Assembly: GCA_026826555.1 (NCBI GenBank) | Contig: JAKSZT010053764.1 | Coordinates: 13,614,536 to 13,678,535 of the forward strand | Length of the DNA stretch: 64,000 bases | Reading direction: 5' to 3' | Origin: Tolypeutes matacus | Taxonomy: Eukaryota > Chordata > Mammalia > Cingulata > Chlamyphoridae | In this document: in pieces, positions 1 to 11,700 of the stretch | Layout of the letters: each line of letters starts with the position of its first letter | Numbering within the stretch: the first letter of the stretch is position 1 | Notes under the pieces: generated by a model | The model's database searches: none | The model's input: only the letters and a program-made list of their open reading frames with translations | What the model was told of the DNA's origin: nothing | Translations under genes and position numbers: made by a program

Positions 1-3000
1 AAGTAAAGCAGATTTCTTAAAGTTCCAGAACTTTCCTCCTTCCCTCCCTCCCATCTGTCTAATCTGTAGAGCTTGCTTTCTTTTTTCTGGCCCCAGGTTG
101 TTTGTTCTACACCTACATTTTCACACCTGTTTCTGGCCCTATAGGGATTAGTAAACCTCTCCATTCCCTTGACATTCATTTGAACCTCAACACTCCTATG
201 TATTTCTATTTTTGCTGGCTCCTTGGACTTTGGCATCTCCTCTTGTCTTAGGTGAGCATTCTCCAAGACAGCCTTTTAGTTCATAATTTTTAGGTCTTTT
301 TGTTTATTATCCAGCCCCACTCACTGGTGCATAGATATATATCAAACGCAGTAAGAATTTTTCCTGATCTGCTTTCCAATTGTATTCCTTTACGCATTCC
401 CAGAAGCTTCTCTTATTGCTGTGTTTTCTATAGCCTGAATGAAATCATTCAGAGTTTCCAAGTTCTTATCATTTCCTTCTCTCCACATTCAATTTGAAAC
501 CCTCTAAACCATGCCAGCTAGTCTTTAATCAAATATCTTCTTTCCTATTTTCATGAATTACAGGTTTTTAAGAAATTTGCTGGTGGTAACAGAAATTTTA
601 GGAATGAACTTTACATTGTCAAGGTGGTTCAGTAATTTTCCAGAAAGAAGACTAAAACTTCCTTTAAACTTAGAAAGTCTTTAGTCTGTAGAAAGTCCAA
701 GCTTACCTAGAATACTACATCAAGGAACTATGTGATAGTCCAAGAGAGATCAAACTTTTAAGGTCATGGATGTAGGACTCTGGGAGCTAGATGGAATCTG
801 ACTGAAGTAAAACTTTAGCAAGATCTGAGATCTGTAGGACAGTTGTTTTTCAAGGTTATTTTTTTTAAAATTACTTTGAGAATTTGGTGAATGCTATTGA
901 ATCATTCTTTGTAAAACTGTTCTTATCTCCATCCGTGCCAAATACTGCTTCTCTTGGACCACTGAGGGCCATCCACTGGTCCTTTAAGTAAAAAGTACCT
1001 GATAAAGGAGGAGGGGATAATGCAAATTGTGTTACAAATGAATATTAACCCTGTGAGCATACTGTCCCCTTGAAAGGTTAAATTGAGACTGGACTATACC
1101 TCCTTATTATACCAAAGGGTACTGAAATCTTGTGCTCTTTCCAATCTACGTCTCTTGCAATCAACATGCTAACAGCCATATTGGGGAAAGTGAAACAGAT
1201 AAGTCAATCTTTGAGGGTGTTCTTATTCTTAAGGTAACATTTTTTTTTAAAAGTAAATTTGCAAAACCATTGAAGTAATAATATACTTTTACAATTCTGA
1301 TCGAAGTGTTCAACTAATTTGAAATATTAAAAACCACCCTTGTTCTCTTTGCTCCCATTGAAATCTTGTTCCTTATAAATACCATCAAAGGAGAATAAAT
1401 CTGGGTTAGATGTAAACATCACAATGCTTTTCTAGTGTTGCAATTTGGAATAGGCACTTTTCTGCCATTGAAAATCACTGATTATTCAGAGCTAGTTATA
1501 GAGAGCAAAATATCTATGTGATTGCATGGTTTCGATTACCATCATCATAATGTTATGTACAAAGGCTGATTACTTTCCATTTTGCACTTCTTGTTAAAAC
1601 TGGGTTAATAAGAGACTTCACAAGGTTATTCTCCTCCTCACATGAAATTGTTCATAGAAATACAATAATTAAAATTATTTTATTGTTAAAGAAAGAATTG
1701 ACCCATTGTTCAATTTTTGTGGCAGTTGAAAATATCTCATCGTTAATAAATTTATTGATTAAAAGGCTTGCTTTATATGAAGCAAACTTTAGTTTCTTAT
1801 ACACATATAGTACAAGTCTCCGTGAGATATGAAACCAACAATTTAGAGCTGAATTCAACTTAATGTTGATAGACTCATGACTATCATCTTCCATTTGTAT
1901 GATCAGTATTAATAAATTAGAACAATTTCATTTTAAGAGTAGCTTTATGAAGAATATGAGTCATTTGGAGTAGCTTTTTGGTGAGTTAATAATCTATTCA
2001 TTTATACACACACACACACATATAGGATAATTTTTTCCATAAGCATTCAACAGACAGAAGAATGGAGAGAAAAGCAAAATATCCAGTTTATATAATTTAT
2101 CATTTCTTGATCAACAGTGAAGCATGTCTGAGTGGACTGTGAAACAGAGGTAAAGTAACTTTTCATTTTTAATCTTGAATTCTTTAAGTCCTTTCCTTTA
2201 GCCAGGCCACAGATCTCCCTATACATAAAATGAGGGGTTAAGGCTGGTTACTATAAAAAATCCCCAGATTAATGACACTTTTCAGAGTAGCAAGACCCCC
2301 AGAATGGAACAAATAGACAAATGAGTGGCGGTGAGGGGAGGGAGGGATATTTCATATTTTTCCACTGTTTGATAATATTGCAAAATCATTACAAGTTGTT
2401 GACTTTGAAGGATATGCTTAAAATACTTACTCATAGGAAGTAGTGTGAAATAATTGAGGCTTAGTAAAAGGAGGAAGTCTGCTTAAATTTCTTTTGAAAA
2501 TGTTTCTTATTATGATTTCACGTGTGAAATCAGAGTTATAATTGTGAATGAATTAAATCTTTGGGCAGTTAAAGTTTGGGGAGTTATAACTGGATCGATA
2601 TGTTCTATTAATTCAGATTCTCTGTTATCCATGGAGTGCTCACCTACAGGGCACATGCAAAGCCCCACTGTTCACCTGGTGGCAACTCCCTGCAGGTGCA
2701 GCATTGCTCTTGTTAGAGCTCTTTTACACACTGTGTGATAGAAATTTGACACCAACTACTCAGTCTTACACTAATGAACTGCAAACCTGTTGAATAATTT
2801 GACTGTGGAGCTGGGAGCAGAAATGTCAGTAAGCACTACGAAAGCCTAGTGGTTATAGGCTCATACCCAAGTGATACAATCTATAACTTTATCCCTAGTT
2901 CATTTTTCTCCAGGAAAGAAAGGCCTAGGATTTTTGTAAACATAAGGGACGGTTTCTACTCTGTGCAGGAAAATGAGGATAGAAGAGGGATGATGTATTC

Positions 3001-3095
3001 TATTTTTTAGTACTTAAAATTTTTTAAAAAATGACTTTAGATTACAAAATGATGTATTCTTGAAATGATAATGAATGAAGGAAATATTTTATTGG
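1..3095. other. AT-rich unique sequence, no gene seen
   Basis: I see no sustained codon-like pattern, splice-bounded exon or recognisable repeat apart from a short CA microsatellite near 2,005. The open frames here are short and of low-complexity composition, as expected by chance in AT-rich DNA. The first 500 bases are pyrimidine-rich and faintly resemble degenerate L2, but I cannot align them convincingly. Confidence 0.5.
2003..2024. repeat. (CA)n microsatellite
   Basis: About eight CA dinucleotides run into TATA. It is a simple short tandem repeat that is probably length-variable between individuals. Confidence 0.85.
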
Positions 3096-3099
3096 TAAA

Positions 3100-3645
3100 G
3101 GCATATAGCAGTTTTTCAGAATTAAATATTCTATTTAAAGTGTCAATAGACTTAAAAATGCCCTTACCTATTCAATTTACTTGTATGAATTGATCATAAG
3201 GAAATAACCTGAAACACCAAATTAACTTTACATTTAGACGCTCACGGTAGCATTCTTTATAATAGCTAAATGCTAGAAACAGCATAAATATATAACAATA
3301 CATAAATGGATGTGTTAGTAATTACACGTTTGATGCGAATATCATGCATTATTTTAGTAGCATAAATCATGATATGAAATAATAAGGAAACATTTACGTG
3401 ATAACATTGGGTTAGAATAATAGAATTCCAAGTTGTACAGATAGCATCATTATCAATATGTAACACAAACATTGGCACAGAACAACAACATAACGACACG
3501 TCCCTTAACAGTGGTCATTTCTGGGTGGTAGGATGACCGAGGATTAAGTGGTGAGACTGCTGTTTTCTTCTCTCTAATTTTCTGCATTTCCCACATTTTC
3601 TATATTAACATTCATTTTGGTTTATATTGAAAAATATAAACACTC
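3100..3645 (+). mobile_element. Old L1M LINE fragment, 3' end
   Basis: The order of motifs matches the 3' end of ancient L1M/L1ME elements. It reads ATTGATCATAAGGAAATAAC, then a stretch like 'AATAGCTAAATGCTAGAAAC', a diverged 'AATGGATG' block, then 'ACAGTGGTCATTTCTGGGTGG' and a TTTTCTGCATTTCCC..ACATTTTCTA tail ending in an A/T-rich run. It is heavily mutated and has no open frame. The family assignment is from memory of L1M 3' ends. Confidence 0.7.
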
Positions 3646-3649
3646 CATT

Positions 3650-4860
3650 CTATTTAAATCCCTCCATCTCTCAGGTAGGAAAGGAAGCCAATTTTCAGTG
3701 CCACCCCCTCTGAACAGTCTCCCTCCCAGCCTCCGGATGCCCGCTAACATCCTTGATAAGTAGCTTAGTCCAAAAGCTGGCTTGCAAGCTCTCATGCCAT
3801 CCCCAGCCTTTCTGCTCAGCAGCTTCTTGCTTTCCCTTCATCCTGGATCTGAAATCACATTAGAGTCTCTTCTTCCGGAGGCTGCACCCTCCTCCCCAGA
3901 GTCCCGGTACTGTCTTTCTTCTTTTCTTCCTTGATTTCCCTTCTGAATCTTCCCCTCATTCTCATTCCAAGGCCAGATGGCTGATTTTCTGAAGAATTAG
4001 CACTTCTCTTCCTCTGACTTTTAACTGCTTAAAACCTATCAGCCACACCTCCCTGGTAAACAGGCTTCACCACAGCAGGCTGCCTGGTGGGTTTTGGCAA
4101 GTGTGGGGAGGGTGGAGATGGAGAAACTGTCCAAAAGGAAATTGGCCAAAACACTGGGCTTTACTTCATTCACTTGGAATACATGGAAAGAATGAGGACC
4201 CATAAAAAAGAGTCCTGGGTTGTTTTAAGAGATATCAATTGTGCTTAGCCTCATCTGGCAATTTAGGATTTGATAAGAAAAATTTCAGTTTTATGCCTCA
4301 AAACATAGAAACCGCTGTTGGTTATGAAAATAACCTACAGTGAACTTTCACCTGGGCTTAGGCAGGGATGTGGCTGCTAATTTGCTTTGACTAGTAATGA
4401 ACCTGGAAAATGTCAATATAAACATCAAGTCCTTCAAAACAGAGGAGAAAGGAAAGTGCATCATGCCTTTGGTTTGGTTTCAGAATATACATGAATAAAT
4501 TGAACCTGCTCTGTGTAAGTGACTGTGTAAGGAATGGTGAATGACAAGCATGGATAAATACAAAGTCTATGTCCCCAAGGAGGTTACATTATAAGTGTGG
4601 AATAAAATATATATGGTAAATAAAAAAATTCTTTTATGAAATATTTGATATTGTATGTCAAACATCTTCTACAAAGCTACATAGAGTAGTGGCTCAATAA
4701 ATTCCCTTTCCCTTATTCATTATGTGCCCCAAATTAAGCATCTGTTAGGATACTTTTAGCTTAAGTAGTTCTAACAATAAGAAAAACTAAAATTTCTGAT
4801 AAAAAGAAATAAGTGGGTTCTCTTTTGGATTTATCGGTCAGTGTGAAGTCACACAAACAT
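3650..4860. other. Unique sequence with one possible ancient repeat
   Basis: The left part (3,650-4,080) is pyrimidine-rich on the plus strand. Around 4,490-4,625 the words 'GACAAGCATGGATAAATACAAAG..CTATGTCCCCAAGGAGGTTACA' recall an old dispersed mammalian repeat also suspected at 21,240 and 50,385. No coding signal is seen. Confidence 0.4.
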
Positions 4861-4869
4861 AAATCACTG

Positions 4870-5355
4870 TAGATTTTTCAAACAGAAGAAAGGCAATACA
4901 AGGCATTGGTTACTAAGGTGTTAGGAGAGCTAGAAAAGCAAAGGGGCAATCTTCTGAGGGTACTTGTGAATACGGCTGCTGGTATGCCACTGCTACCTGT
5001 CGCTGCTGTGGTTGGACCCATACTGCTGCTGTTAAGCCAGGAGATTGGAGTCCCACAGATGCTGGTGGGTCTCCAGTGACCCACATTTGCCAGCTGTTGC
5101 TACTACAGGAGCCCACAGTTGTCTGTGATATCCTGCTATGCTTGCTGCTAGAGCCGGAAACATAAAGAATGGCTTCTCCCTTCTTCTCTCAACCAGACTT
5201 GTACAAGTACCTTGCCATTGACAGAGTCTACCAGAGACCAGCTGGCAAAGGAGTCTGTGAAATACTGTTTTCAGGGTTCTCACCTCCTGCTCCAAAGATA
5301 AGAGCACAGAAAGATTGGAATGGGGTTAAGTACCCACAGAACACATCTGGCAGAG
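4870..5355. other. GC-richer, CTG/CAG-rich patch of unknown origin
   Basis: This stretch is clearly richer in G+C than its flanks and is dense in GCTGCTG/CTGCTGTT-type triplets around 4,975-5,035. Overlapping minus-strand frames of 67-91 codons exist, but no domain or recognisable protein appears and the frames disagree with one another. The part from 5,215 to 5,345 (ACAGAGTCTACCAGAGACCAGCTGGCAAAG and onward) has the feel of an old interspersed repeat or LTR-internal sequence. I cannot name the family. Confidence 0.35.
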
Positions 5356-5359
5356 TTGG

Positions 5360-6340
5360 GTAATTCAACAGCTCAATGACAACATCGATGACAAAGATTC
5401 TTTTGTCTTTCCTCTCTGCTGCCCTCAGGATTGTTGCCTTTTCTTCCTAGGTTGGACTGGATTGCTTAAACACCCTGAGGTGGCTGAATGATGGAGCCAA
5501 TGTTCAAAGAGGGAAAAAGGTACCGCCTTTTTCTTATGTTCCTTTTATAGAGTGAGATCAATTCCCAGACTTGCCTTCTGTCATTAGCCAGAAAACGTAA
5601 TATAAACTTTCTTAAACTAATTTCTGGGAAGGGTTAAAAAACAAATCTCATAATTATCTAATGAATAGCAGTTATATAACACCATATTATCTCATGGTAA
5701 AAATATTAATTTATTAAATGTAACCCTTAAAAATATACTACAATTTTTATAAACCTGTTTTGTATTCCTTCATTTCACATCATTATTATGTCACTATATT
5801 TTCATAAAGTAGATAATAGCCATGGCCTCTTTCAACCTCTGAGAAACTCTGTGGGGAGGCTGGACCTGCCTGGAAGGCTTCATTGAAAAGTAGGAAAAGT
5901 GGGAATATCCCAAGCTTTTTTTGGTCAATAATATGATTTAACCAGTAGGAAACAGAATAAATCTCCCAGTAGGGAATCAGGCTGACTGGAACAAAGCCAA
6001 AAAAAGTCTCTGGAAATTATGAAATGCCTTTAATGGTTTCGTTGCTTATCCTAGTTCTGGCGTCATTATGGCAAAACGAATGAGAAGGAATCACAGAGTG
6101 AGCTCTTTCATGCCAATAATGAAGCAATGGAAATTGACTTCTTTCCATTCCAGCTGTAGCAGCAGGAGTAGGTTTGCTGCCAACAAAAAGCTTCATCATG
6201 GTTTAGAGTTGAAATACTGGTCAAATTGAAGAGCGGGGGGAGGGTGACATTTAGCACAGACATTAAATGTCAAATTGCCAATCTTTGCTCCCTCTTCCAC
6301 AAACACCTCCTTTGAGATTATTTGTTTATCACTTTCTAGC
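5360..6340. other. Unique AT-rich sequence
   Basis: Nothing recognisable as a gene or element was found. It contains ordinary AT-rich DNA with short chance open frames. Confidence 0.5.
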
Positions 6341-6349
6341 CCTTTTGAT

Positions 6350-6500
6350 ATTGAACTATGCATTTAATACTCATTGGTAATAATAACTCTCATCTGTCCA
6401 TTAGTTTGCACAGTGCTTTTCCTTCTATATTGTCTCATTTATTCTCTATAACTACTCAGTGAACTAGCTATCATTATTACTTCCTTTCATCTGAAATCAT
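6350..6500 (+). mobile_element. MIR SINE fragment
   Basis: The sequence follows the MIR pattern 'TTTGCACAGTGCTTT..CTCATTTATTCTCTATAACTACTCAGTGAACTAG.TATCATTATTAC', which corresponds to the MIR core region before its ACAGATGAGGAAACTGAGG block. It is a short, old and non-coding tRNA-derived SINE relic. Confidence 0.6.
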
Positions 6501-7750
6501 ATTCAGAGATATAATTTGGGTAACAAGAGATACAATTTGGGTATCATAAGCTGTGAAAATGATAGTTGATCTTCTTAAAAACCCAACATTGAACTGGATT
6601 ATGTAAGATATAGGTCTTGACCTGGAGAAATTTATTTTGTAGTTGGAAAAATGAGGAATAACATCCAGCAGTTTGTTAGACATGCTAAATGAGACACAAA
6701 AAAGTACAATGCAGGTAAGAGAAAAAAAAATCCATCATTTATTGGAGTGGTCAAGACTACTCATTTGTCCTTTTTCAAGATGGAAGTGAATTAAATAATT
6801 TCTTAGGTAAAATTAAGTGCTAATATATTAGGTTTTGATATTTTGTCAGCCTCTAGATGACATCATATGATATTCCTGTGTGGTCTATGCCCAAGGGCAG
6901 AAATAAAAGGACAGGCTTAACTTTCCAATTCAGATATCAGTGTAAATATTGTATTTAAAATAAGCCTTTACTCTTCAGGTAACTAAACTCAGATATTCTT
7001 TTTAGTGGTTGCCATGAGGGAGAATTTGGGGGAAATCATAGTAATTTGACAACTTGGAGGGGAAATAAAAATAGCCAGGTGACAAATGCCATAGAAACAC
7101 AGGGATTCCAGAATCCAGCTTTCCTCTTATGTGCTGGGAAGATTGTTTCCCCTTCTGCTTGCCACATACTATAGAGAGAATTTCTATTCACAGATAACGA
7201 ACACTTGATCAATTAAAGGAGACTTTCAGAGGAAGATTTTACACTTCCACCACTATTAGCTTATACTTTACCATTGAGGGTATGAGACTTCCTCCTATGC
7301 AACCAGACCACACATGATCTCTTCCTTCTGGTAACAACTCTTAGATCCTTGGTTTTTATTTTTGCAATTACTTGCATAAAACTGAGTATCAGAATGATTA
7401 TAGTAGCTTGTTTCATTCACTGTAGAAAAATCTAATAAAAGTATCCCAAAATGCCCTTGGGATGTTGAAGAACAAGAAACTCAGTAGCTGGCTGAACTCA
7501 AACCTACCACAAGTATCCAACTTTTTGGGGGAAACCACTCCATTTCTGGACGTGTTCCCTGAAGGGTGGCTCCTTGAGTGTCTAATATGTCTGTTGTGCA
7601 ACCAAGACCCCATCCACTGTACTGTTTGGTTCTGAAGCTACTTTTCTGCATTTCTAAGAGTACGTAGCATATATAAGCTTTAAGACTTTACCAGTAGTAC
7701 CAATAGAATAGATAGTGATAAGATTCAATGTGCAAAATAGACCTTAACAG
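6500..7750. other. Unique sequence
   Basis: No gene, RNA or transposable element was recognised. A short A run occurs near 6,722. Confidence 0.5.
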
Positions 7751-7751
7751 T

Positions 7752-8135
7752 GATTTAGAAAAAACAATAACAGTGGTTTACCAGAGGTTCTGAGGTGAGG
7801 GAGAGGGAAAATAGGTGTAACATGGGTCATTTGGGGGACATTGGAATTGTTCTGCATGATATTGCAATGATGGATACAGGCTATTATACATTTTGTCAAA
7901 ACCTATAAAATTGTGTGGTGCAAAGTATAAACTATAACGTAAACTATAGTCCATGGTTAGTAGCAATGCTTCAATATGAGTTCATCAATTGTAACAAATG
8001 TACCACACTAATGAAAGATATTGTTAATGGGGGAAAGTGTGGGAGGGGGAGGGGGAGGGTATACTGGAATCCCCTATATTTTCCATGTAACATCTATGTA
8101 ATCTAAAGCTTCTTTAAAAATAAAAGGAAAAAATA
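7752..8135 (+). mobile_element. L1 3' terminus, 5'-truncated
   Basis: This is the last ~380 bp of the same 3'-terminal unit seen at 53,630-55,315. Shared landmarks are GAGGTTCTGAGG, 'GGAATTGTTCTGCATGATATTGCA', ACATTTTGTCAAAACCTATA, 'TCAATTGTAACAAATGTACCACACTAATG' and 'GGAATCCCCTATATTTT'. It ends in AATAAAAGGAAAAAA. The CAATTGTAACAAATGTACCACACTAATG word is characteristic of L1MA/L1MB-type 3' ends. Truncation at the 5' side is typical of L1 insertion. Confidence 0.8.
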
Positions 8136-8735
8136 GTCTTTAGCAGATATCCCTACAAAAGGGCTCCAAAGGAGGCATTCTAAATTCTTCTAATTTTTTT
8201 TTTTTTTAAAGAAAAACGACAGTAAAAACATCTATTAGTTACAAAAATAATTTAAGGTAAGACATTTTGTAGTTGTATCAAACCTTTGATTTCAGGATTG
8301 GTGATGATGTATGAAGCCACTTTTAACTCTGTGTAAATATTTTGAAGTTGTGCTTTGAAAATAACAAATTAAGGAATGAGAGAAGGATAATCAAATGGTC
8401 CTTACAGTAATTTTTTTTTTCTTTACCCATATACAAAATCAAACGAAAGAAGGAAAACTTCAAATTCAATCTCACTTGAGCTAAATTAATCCTCAGAATA
8501 CTCCTTTCAGAAGTCTTAAGTACATTAGCAGACTGGATTTTTCCTGGTACTCAGATGTGTAAAGCTTGAGCCCCTTTTATGCTCAGTGCCTTGAGATTAA
8601 GGCCAATGGATGTCCTGTGTCTTATGTCAAAGTTTTCTCTTCCAACTAAAGTAAAAGAGATAAAACGCAGAATGATTCTGTAAGCCTACAGCTTTCACTA
8701 CTGATGTGGCTTGTACACATTTTAGTATTTTTTAT
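8136..8735. other. Unique sequence between L1 3' end and exon-like block
   Basis: AT-rich DNA with T runs near 8,194 and 8,411. No gene or element was recognised. Confidence 0.45.
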
Positions 8736-8744
8736 TATTTATAT

Positions 8745-9004
8745 TTTATTCAAGGGTGGGGGAAAGGAGGGAGAGGGGACACCAGTAAGGGGGGCCCACC
8801 ATAACCAGGGCCAGGTCTGGGAAGACTGAGAGGCTCCTCCCCCACTGAGAGACATGGGCTCAGGCCATGGTCAGTCTTCCAGTGGTACAGTGCAGAGCAG
8901 ACAAAGGACAAGGAATAGATAAATGTGTGGGCAAACAGGCCTAGGAAAGACAGAGTGATCCATTTGTGATCATGGAGTCCATTTCTCCTTCTACTGGCAA
9001 TCAA
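8745..9004 (-). other. Candidate terminal exon or processed-transcript remnant
   Basis: On the minus strand a pyrimidine tract ending TTTCCTAG (plus-strand 8,941 onward) looks like a 3' splice site. It is followed by ~195 bp of G+C-rich sequence that ends at an AATAAA signal (plus-strand 8,745-8,750) with an A-rich stretch just beyond. An 84-codon frame crosses the block, but its stop overlaps the AATAAA, so real coding there is unlikely. Either a last exon/3' UTR or a retrocopied 3' UTR would explain the pattern. I do not recognise the gene, and chance composition remains possible. Confidence 0.3.
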
Positions 9005-9683
9005 TCCACTACTTATGTGCAGAGCTCTGGCTTCAGGGAATCAATAGTCTGATGTTCTAAATCCACAGTGATGATCAGTGACTGCAGAATCAGTTATGTC
9101 TTCTTACACACTAGAGTTATCTGCCATCAGGGCTGACAGTTGGCAAGAAATCATGAGAACAATGTAAATGCTTTCACTCAATCCAATACCATTTCAATCG
9201 CTTATGTTTAACTGGGACTCACAATGGACAGAGAGCCTGACAGGATTTCTGACTCAGCTTGCAGTTTTTCAACATATTTTACTCTCCTCATTACTAGACA
9301 CTTATAATTATAGAAAGGAAACATGTTTCCCTTCAAGCCCACCGATCCACCCTTTCTTATTTTTGCCTGAATTCAGTTTGGCAAGGTCAATCATTGACAG
9401 TGAAATGTGGTTGCAATAAAATAATTATCACTAAACAGGCTGACTTTTCCATTAAAAAACAACAACAAATGCTTGTGAAGAGTTGTCTTGTATTTTCAGG
9501 GTGTCAAATAAAATATAAATGCTATATTTTGTAATAATAGGAAGCAGGGAAGGAAATTTAAGGCAAACTGCCTGTAAATACAGTGTGTAAAATTTGAAAC
9601 TGAGAGATATATTTCTGATTGCACAAACACTCTGTACTCCGTTGTCACGGGACAGTCTAATTAGTTCTTTTTTTTGTGGTATG
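9005..9683. other. Unique sequence
   Basis: No recognisable element was found. The stretch contains scattered short open frames only. Confidence 0.4.
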
Positions 9684-9926
9684 TTAAAGGTAACCATTTC
9701 CATCTGGCGAAATTTGAGGTGGAGGAATGTTTGCAATTTTACCTAGATGTCCTTTCTTTCTCATGTTTCGCACTCTACGGGCTCTTCTTTCACACCATTC
9801 TTTTTCCCATTTGTTTTCATATTCTTTGCTAGGAATTTCTATCATCCTAAATTCCTGAATTTTCACCACATCCTGGACACTGGTTTTAATTAAGGTTTGG
9901 TTGTTCATCACACAAACATGTTTTCA
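9684..9926 (-). other. Protein-like open frame of unknown identity (possible exon or pseudogene)
   Basis: A minus-strand frame of about 74 codons, starting at the ATG at 9,908, encodes a charged peptide. It has a K/E/W-rich middle (KEYENKWEKEWCERRARR), then RNMRKKGHLGKI and a proline patch (IPPPQ) before the stop. The composition is unlike the surrounding low-complexity frames and looks like genuine protein. No polyadenylation signal or clear splice pair frames it: possible sites are an acceptor AAACCAG after codon ~8 and a donor-like AG|GTAAAA in the GHLGK stretch. I do not recognise the family. It could be an exon, a retrocopy fragment or chance. Confidence 0.3.
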
Positions 9927-10034
9927 TTTAGAACATGGTAAGTTTTTAAGATCTCAGTTTCTTCAGAGAAGTCTTTCTTAATCTCCTTTCTAGGCCAAAA
10001 CCTATTATCTGTGTAATGTACCTTTCCTTAATAT

Positions 10035-10212
10035 CACTTATCAGTGTTGTAACTTAACACTTATTTGTATTATTGTTTAATGGAAGACTTTCAGACAAGA
10101 TTCTAAGTCCAATGTGTGGGCAGAGTGGGTGTCTGGTTTTGCTCTCCACTGTATTCCCAGTATCATGCAAGTAGTAGGTACATAATCAGTATTTGTTTAG
10201 TGAATGAATAAA
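10035..10212 (+). mobile_element. LINE-2 3' end
   Basis: The tail pattern 'TTTTGCTCTCCACTGTATTCCCAGTATCATGCAAGTAGTAGGTACATAATCAGTATTTGTTTAGTGAATGAATA' corresponds to the well-known L2 3' end (CTGTATCCCCAG..GTAGGTGCTCAATAAATATTTGTTGAATGAA). It is old and diverged. Confidence 0.75.
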
Positions 10213-10429
10213 CTAGCAAGGTTTTGCTGGGCATAACATTTGCAGTCTAACAGGCATCCCAAGGATAACAATTCCAAAACTGAGGTCTCAGTCTTCTGTT
10301 GCAAAATTCCTTCTCCTGTGGTCTTCATTTTGGTAAATAACAACTCAGTTTTTTCTGTTTTTAAGGCCAAAAAGCTTTGCATTATCTTTGACTTCTCTGC
10401 TTTCATACTATAATTCTTTGTTTGTTTAT

Positions 10430-11535
10430 TAATTTTTTTTAATTTTTAAAATTTTTTTAATTTTTAAAAGATTCTTAGATTACATAAATGTTACACAAAT
10501 GATATAGGGATTCCCATATGCCCCACTCCCCACAACTCTCACACCCTCCCACATAAACAACATCCTTCATTACTGTGGCACATTCATTGCAATTGATAAA
10601 CTCATCCTGGGGCTCTGTCATTAAGCATGGACCATAGTTCACATTGTAGTCTTCACTCTCTCCCACACAGTTCTGCATGTTATGTGATGATATAAAATGG
10701 CCTATATCTGTCATTGCGATGTCACTCAGGACTTTTCCCAAGTCCTGAAAAAGCCCCCTTATTACAACTGTTTTTCCCTTTCCCTGACCCAGAGCCTCCA
10801 GTGGCCACTGGCTCTACATCAATGTTGTAATTTCTTCCATTGCTAGAAACACAATATGTCTATAGTAGAATACCAGTAAGCCCACTCTAGTCCATACCTC
10901 TTCCCCCAATCCCAGGATTCTGGGATGGTTGATGTCCACTCCACCTCCAATTGAGAGGGGGCTTATATCCCATGGGGAAGCTGGATGGGACTATCCTGCC
11001 TGCAGCTGCAGACTCTCTCCATTCCCTGGGATGGCCGTTGTCCATCATCATCTCCCCGCTAGTTGTCCTGAGTGAGTTCAATGTGCTGTAGAGTAGGTTT
11101 TGCAACTCCGCCAAGGTTCCAGGCCCAGCTGGCACATAGACAGCCCAAAGACTTGAGTCTCTGGACGTACACCTACAAACTCCAGCACCAAGTACAGGTT
11201 TAAATAGAAGGGACAGATGAGCCACGTGCAGGGAAGACAGAATTGAGTCCAACTCTGTTGCTTTCAGGAGCAACTCCAAAGCAGGTCCCACTGGCAAGGC
11301 ACCAAACTCCGGAGCTATCCACCCTGACCATAGGACCTGGGTGTCTCCAGAGCCATCAGGAGTCCACTATTTGGGGTAGTATCCACTTTGGAAGTCCATG
11401 AGATCCTGCTGAGATGTGCGTAACCATTACCTCTGAGATGACCTCCCGACTCACTTTGAAGTCTCTTAGCTATATAAATTCATTTGTCTTTACCTTCCCC
11501 CCCTTTTATTTGAGGTCCTTTTTCAGTTGCAATTA
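10430..11535 (-). mobile_element. L1 3'-terminal unit, 5'-truncated
   Basis: Read on the minus strand this is ~1.1 kb of the same 3'-terminal unit as 41,566-43,195 and 53,630-55,315. Its T-rich left edge is the A-rich tail. It includes the GGGATTCCCATATGCCCC, GTCACTCAGGACTTTTCCCAAG and AGTAGAATACCAGTAAG blocks shared with the 41.6-kb copy. Identity with that copy stops near 11,535, where the insertion was truncated. A 136-codon antisense frame across 10,887-11,297 is only a shadow of the repeat. Confidence 0.82.
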
Positions 11536-11555
11536 TATTTCAATTCATCAAAAAA

Positions 11556-11700
11556 AAAAACCAGTAGGTTCAGCCCTCAAAATCCTGTTTATCCAGAATT
11601 CAGTCATGTCCCACCACATCCAATGTTAACATTCTGGTCTGAACCTTCATCAGATCTGGTGGCATTAGCACACTAGCCTCTTAACTGGTCCCTTTCTTCT
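11556..11700 (+). mobile_element. LINE-2 fragment, left part of a split element
   Basis: The sequence from 'TATCCAGAATTCAGTCATGTC' through 'CTAGCCTCTTAACTGGTCCCTTTC' follows L2 (..ATCCAGAATCCGACC.. CCTCCTAACTGGTCTCCCTGCTTC). It breaks off where an LTR begins and resumes at 12,166. Confidence 0.7.

Noticed and set aside
10887..11297. Minus-strand 136-codon frame
   Set aside because: It lies within the L1 3'-terminal unit, and the homologous region at 42,189-42,422 is interrupted, so no conserved frame exists between copies.
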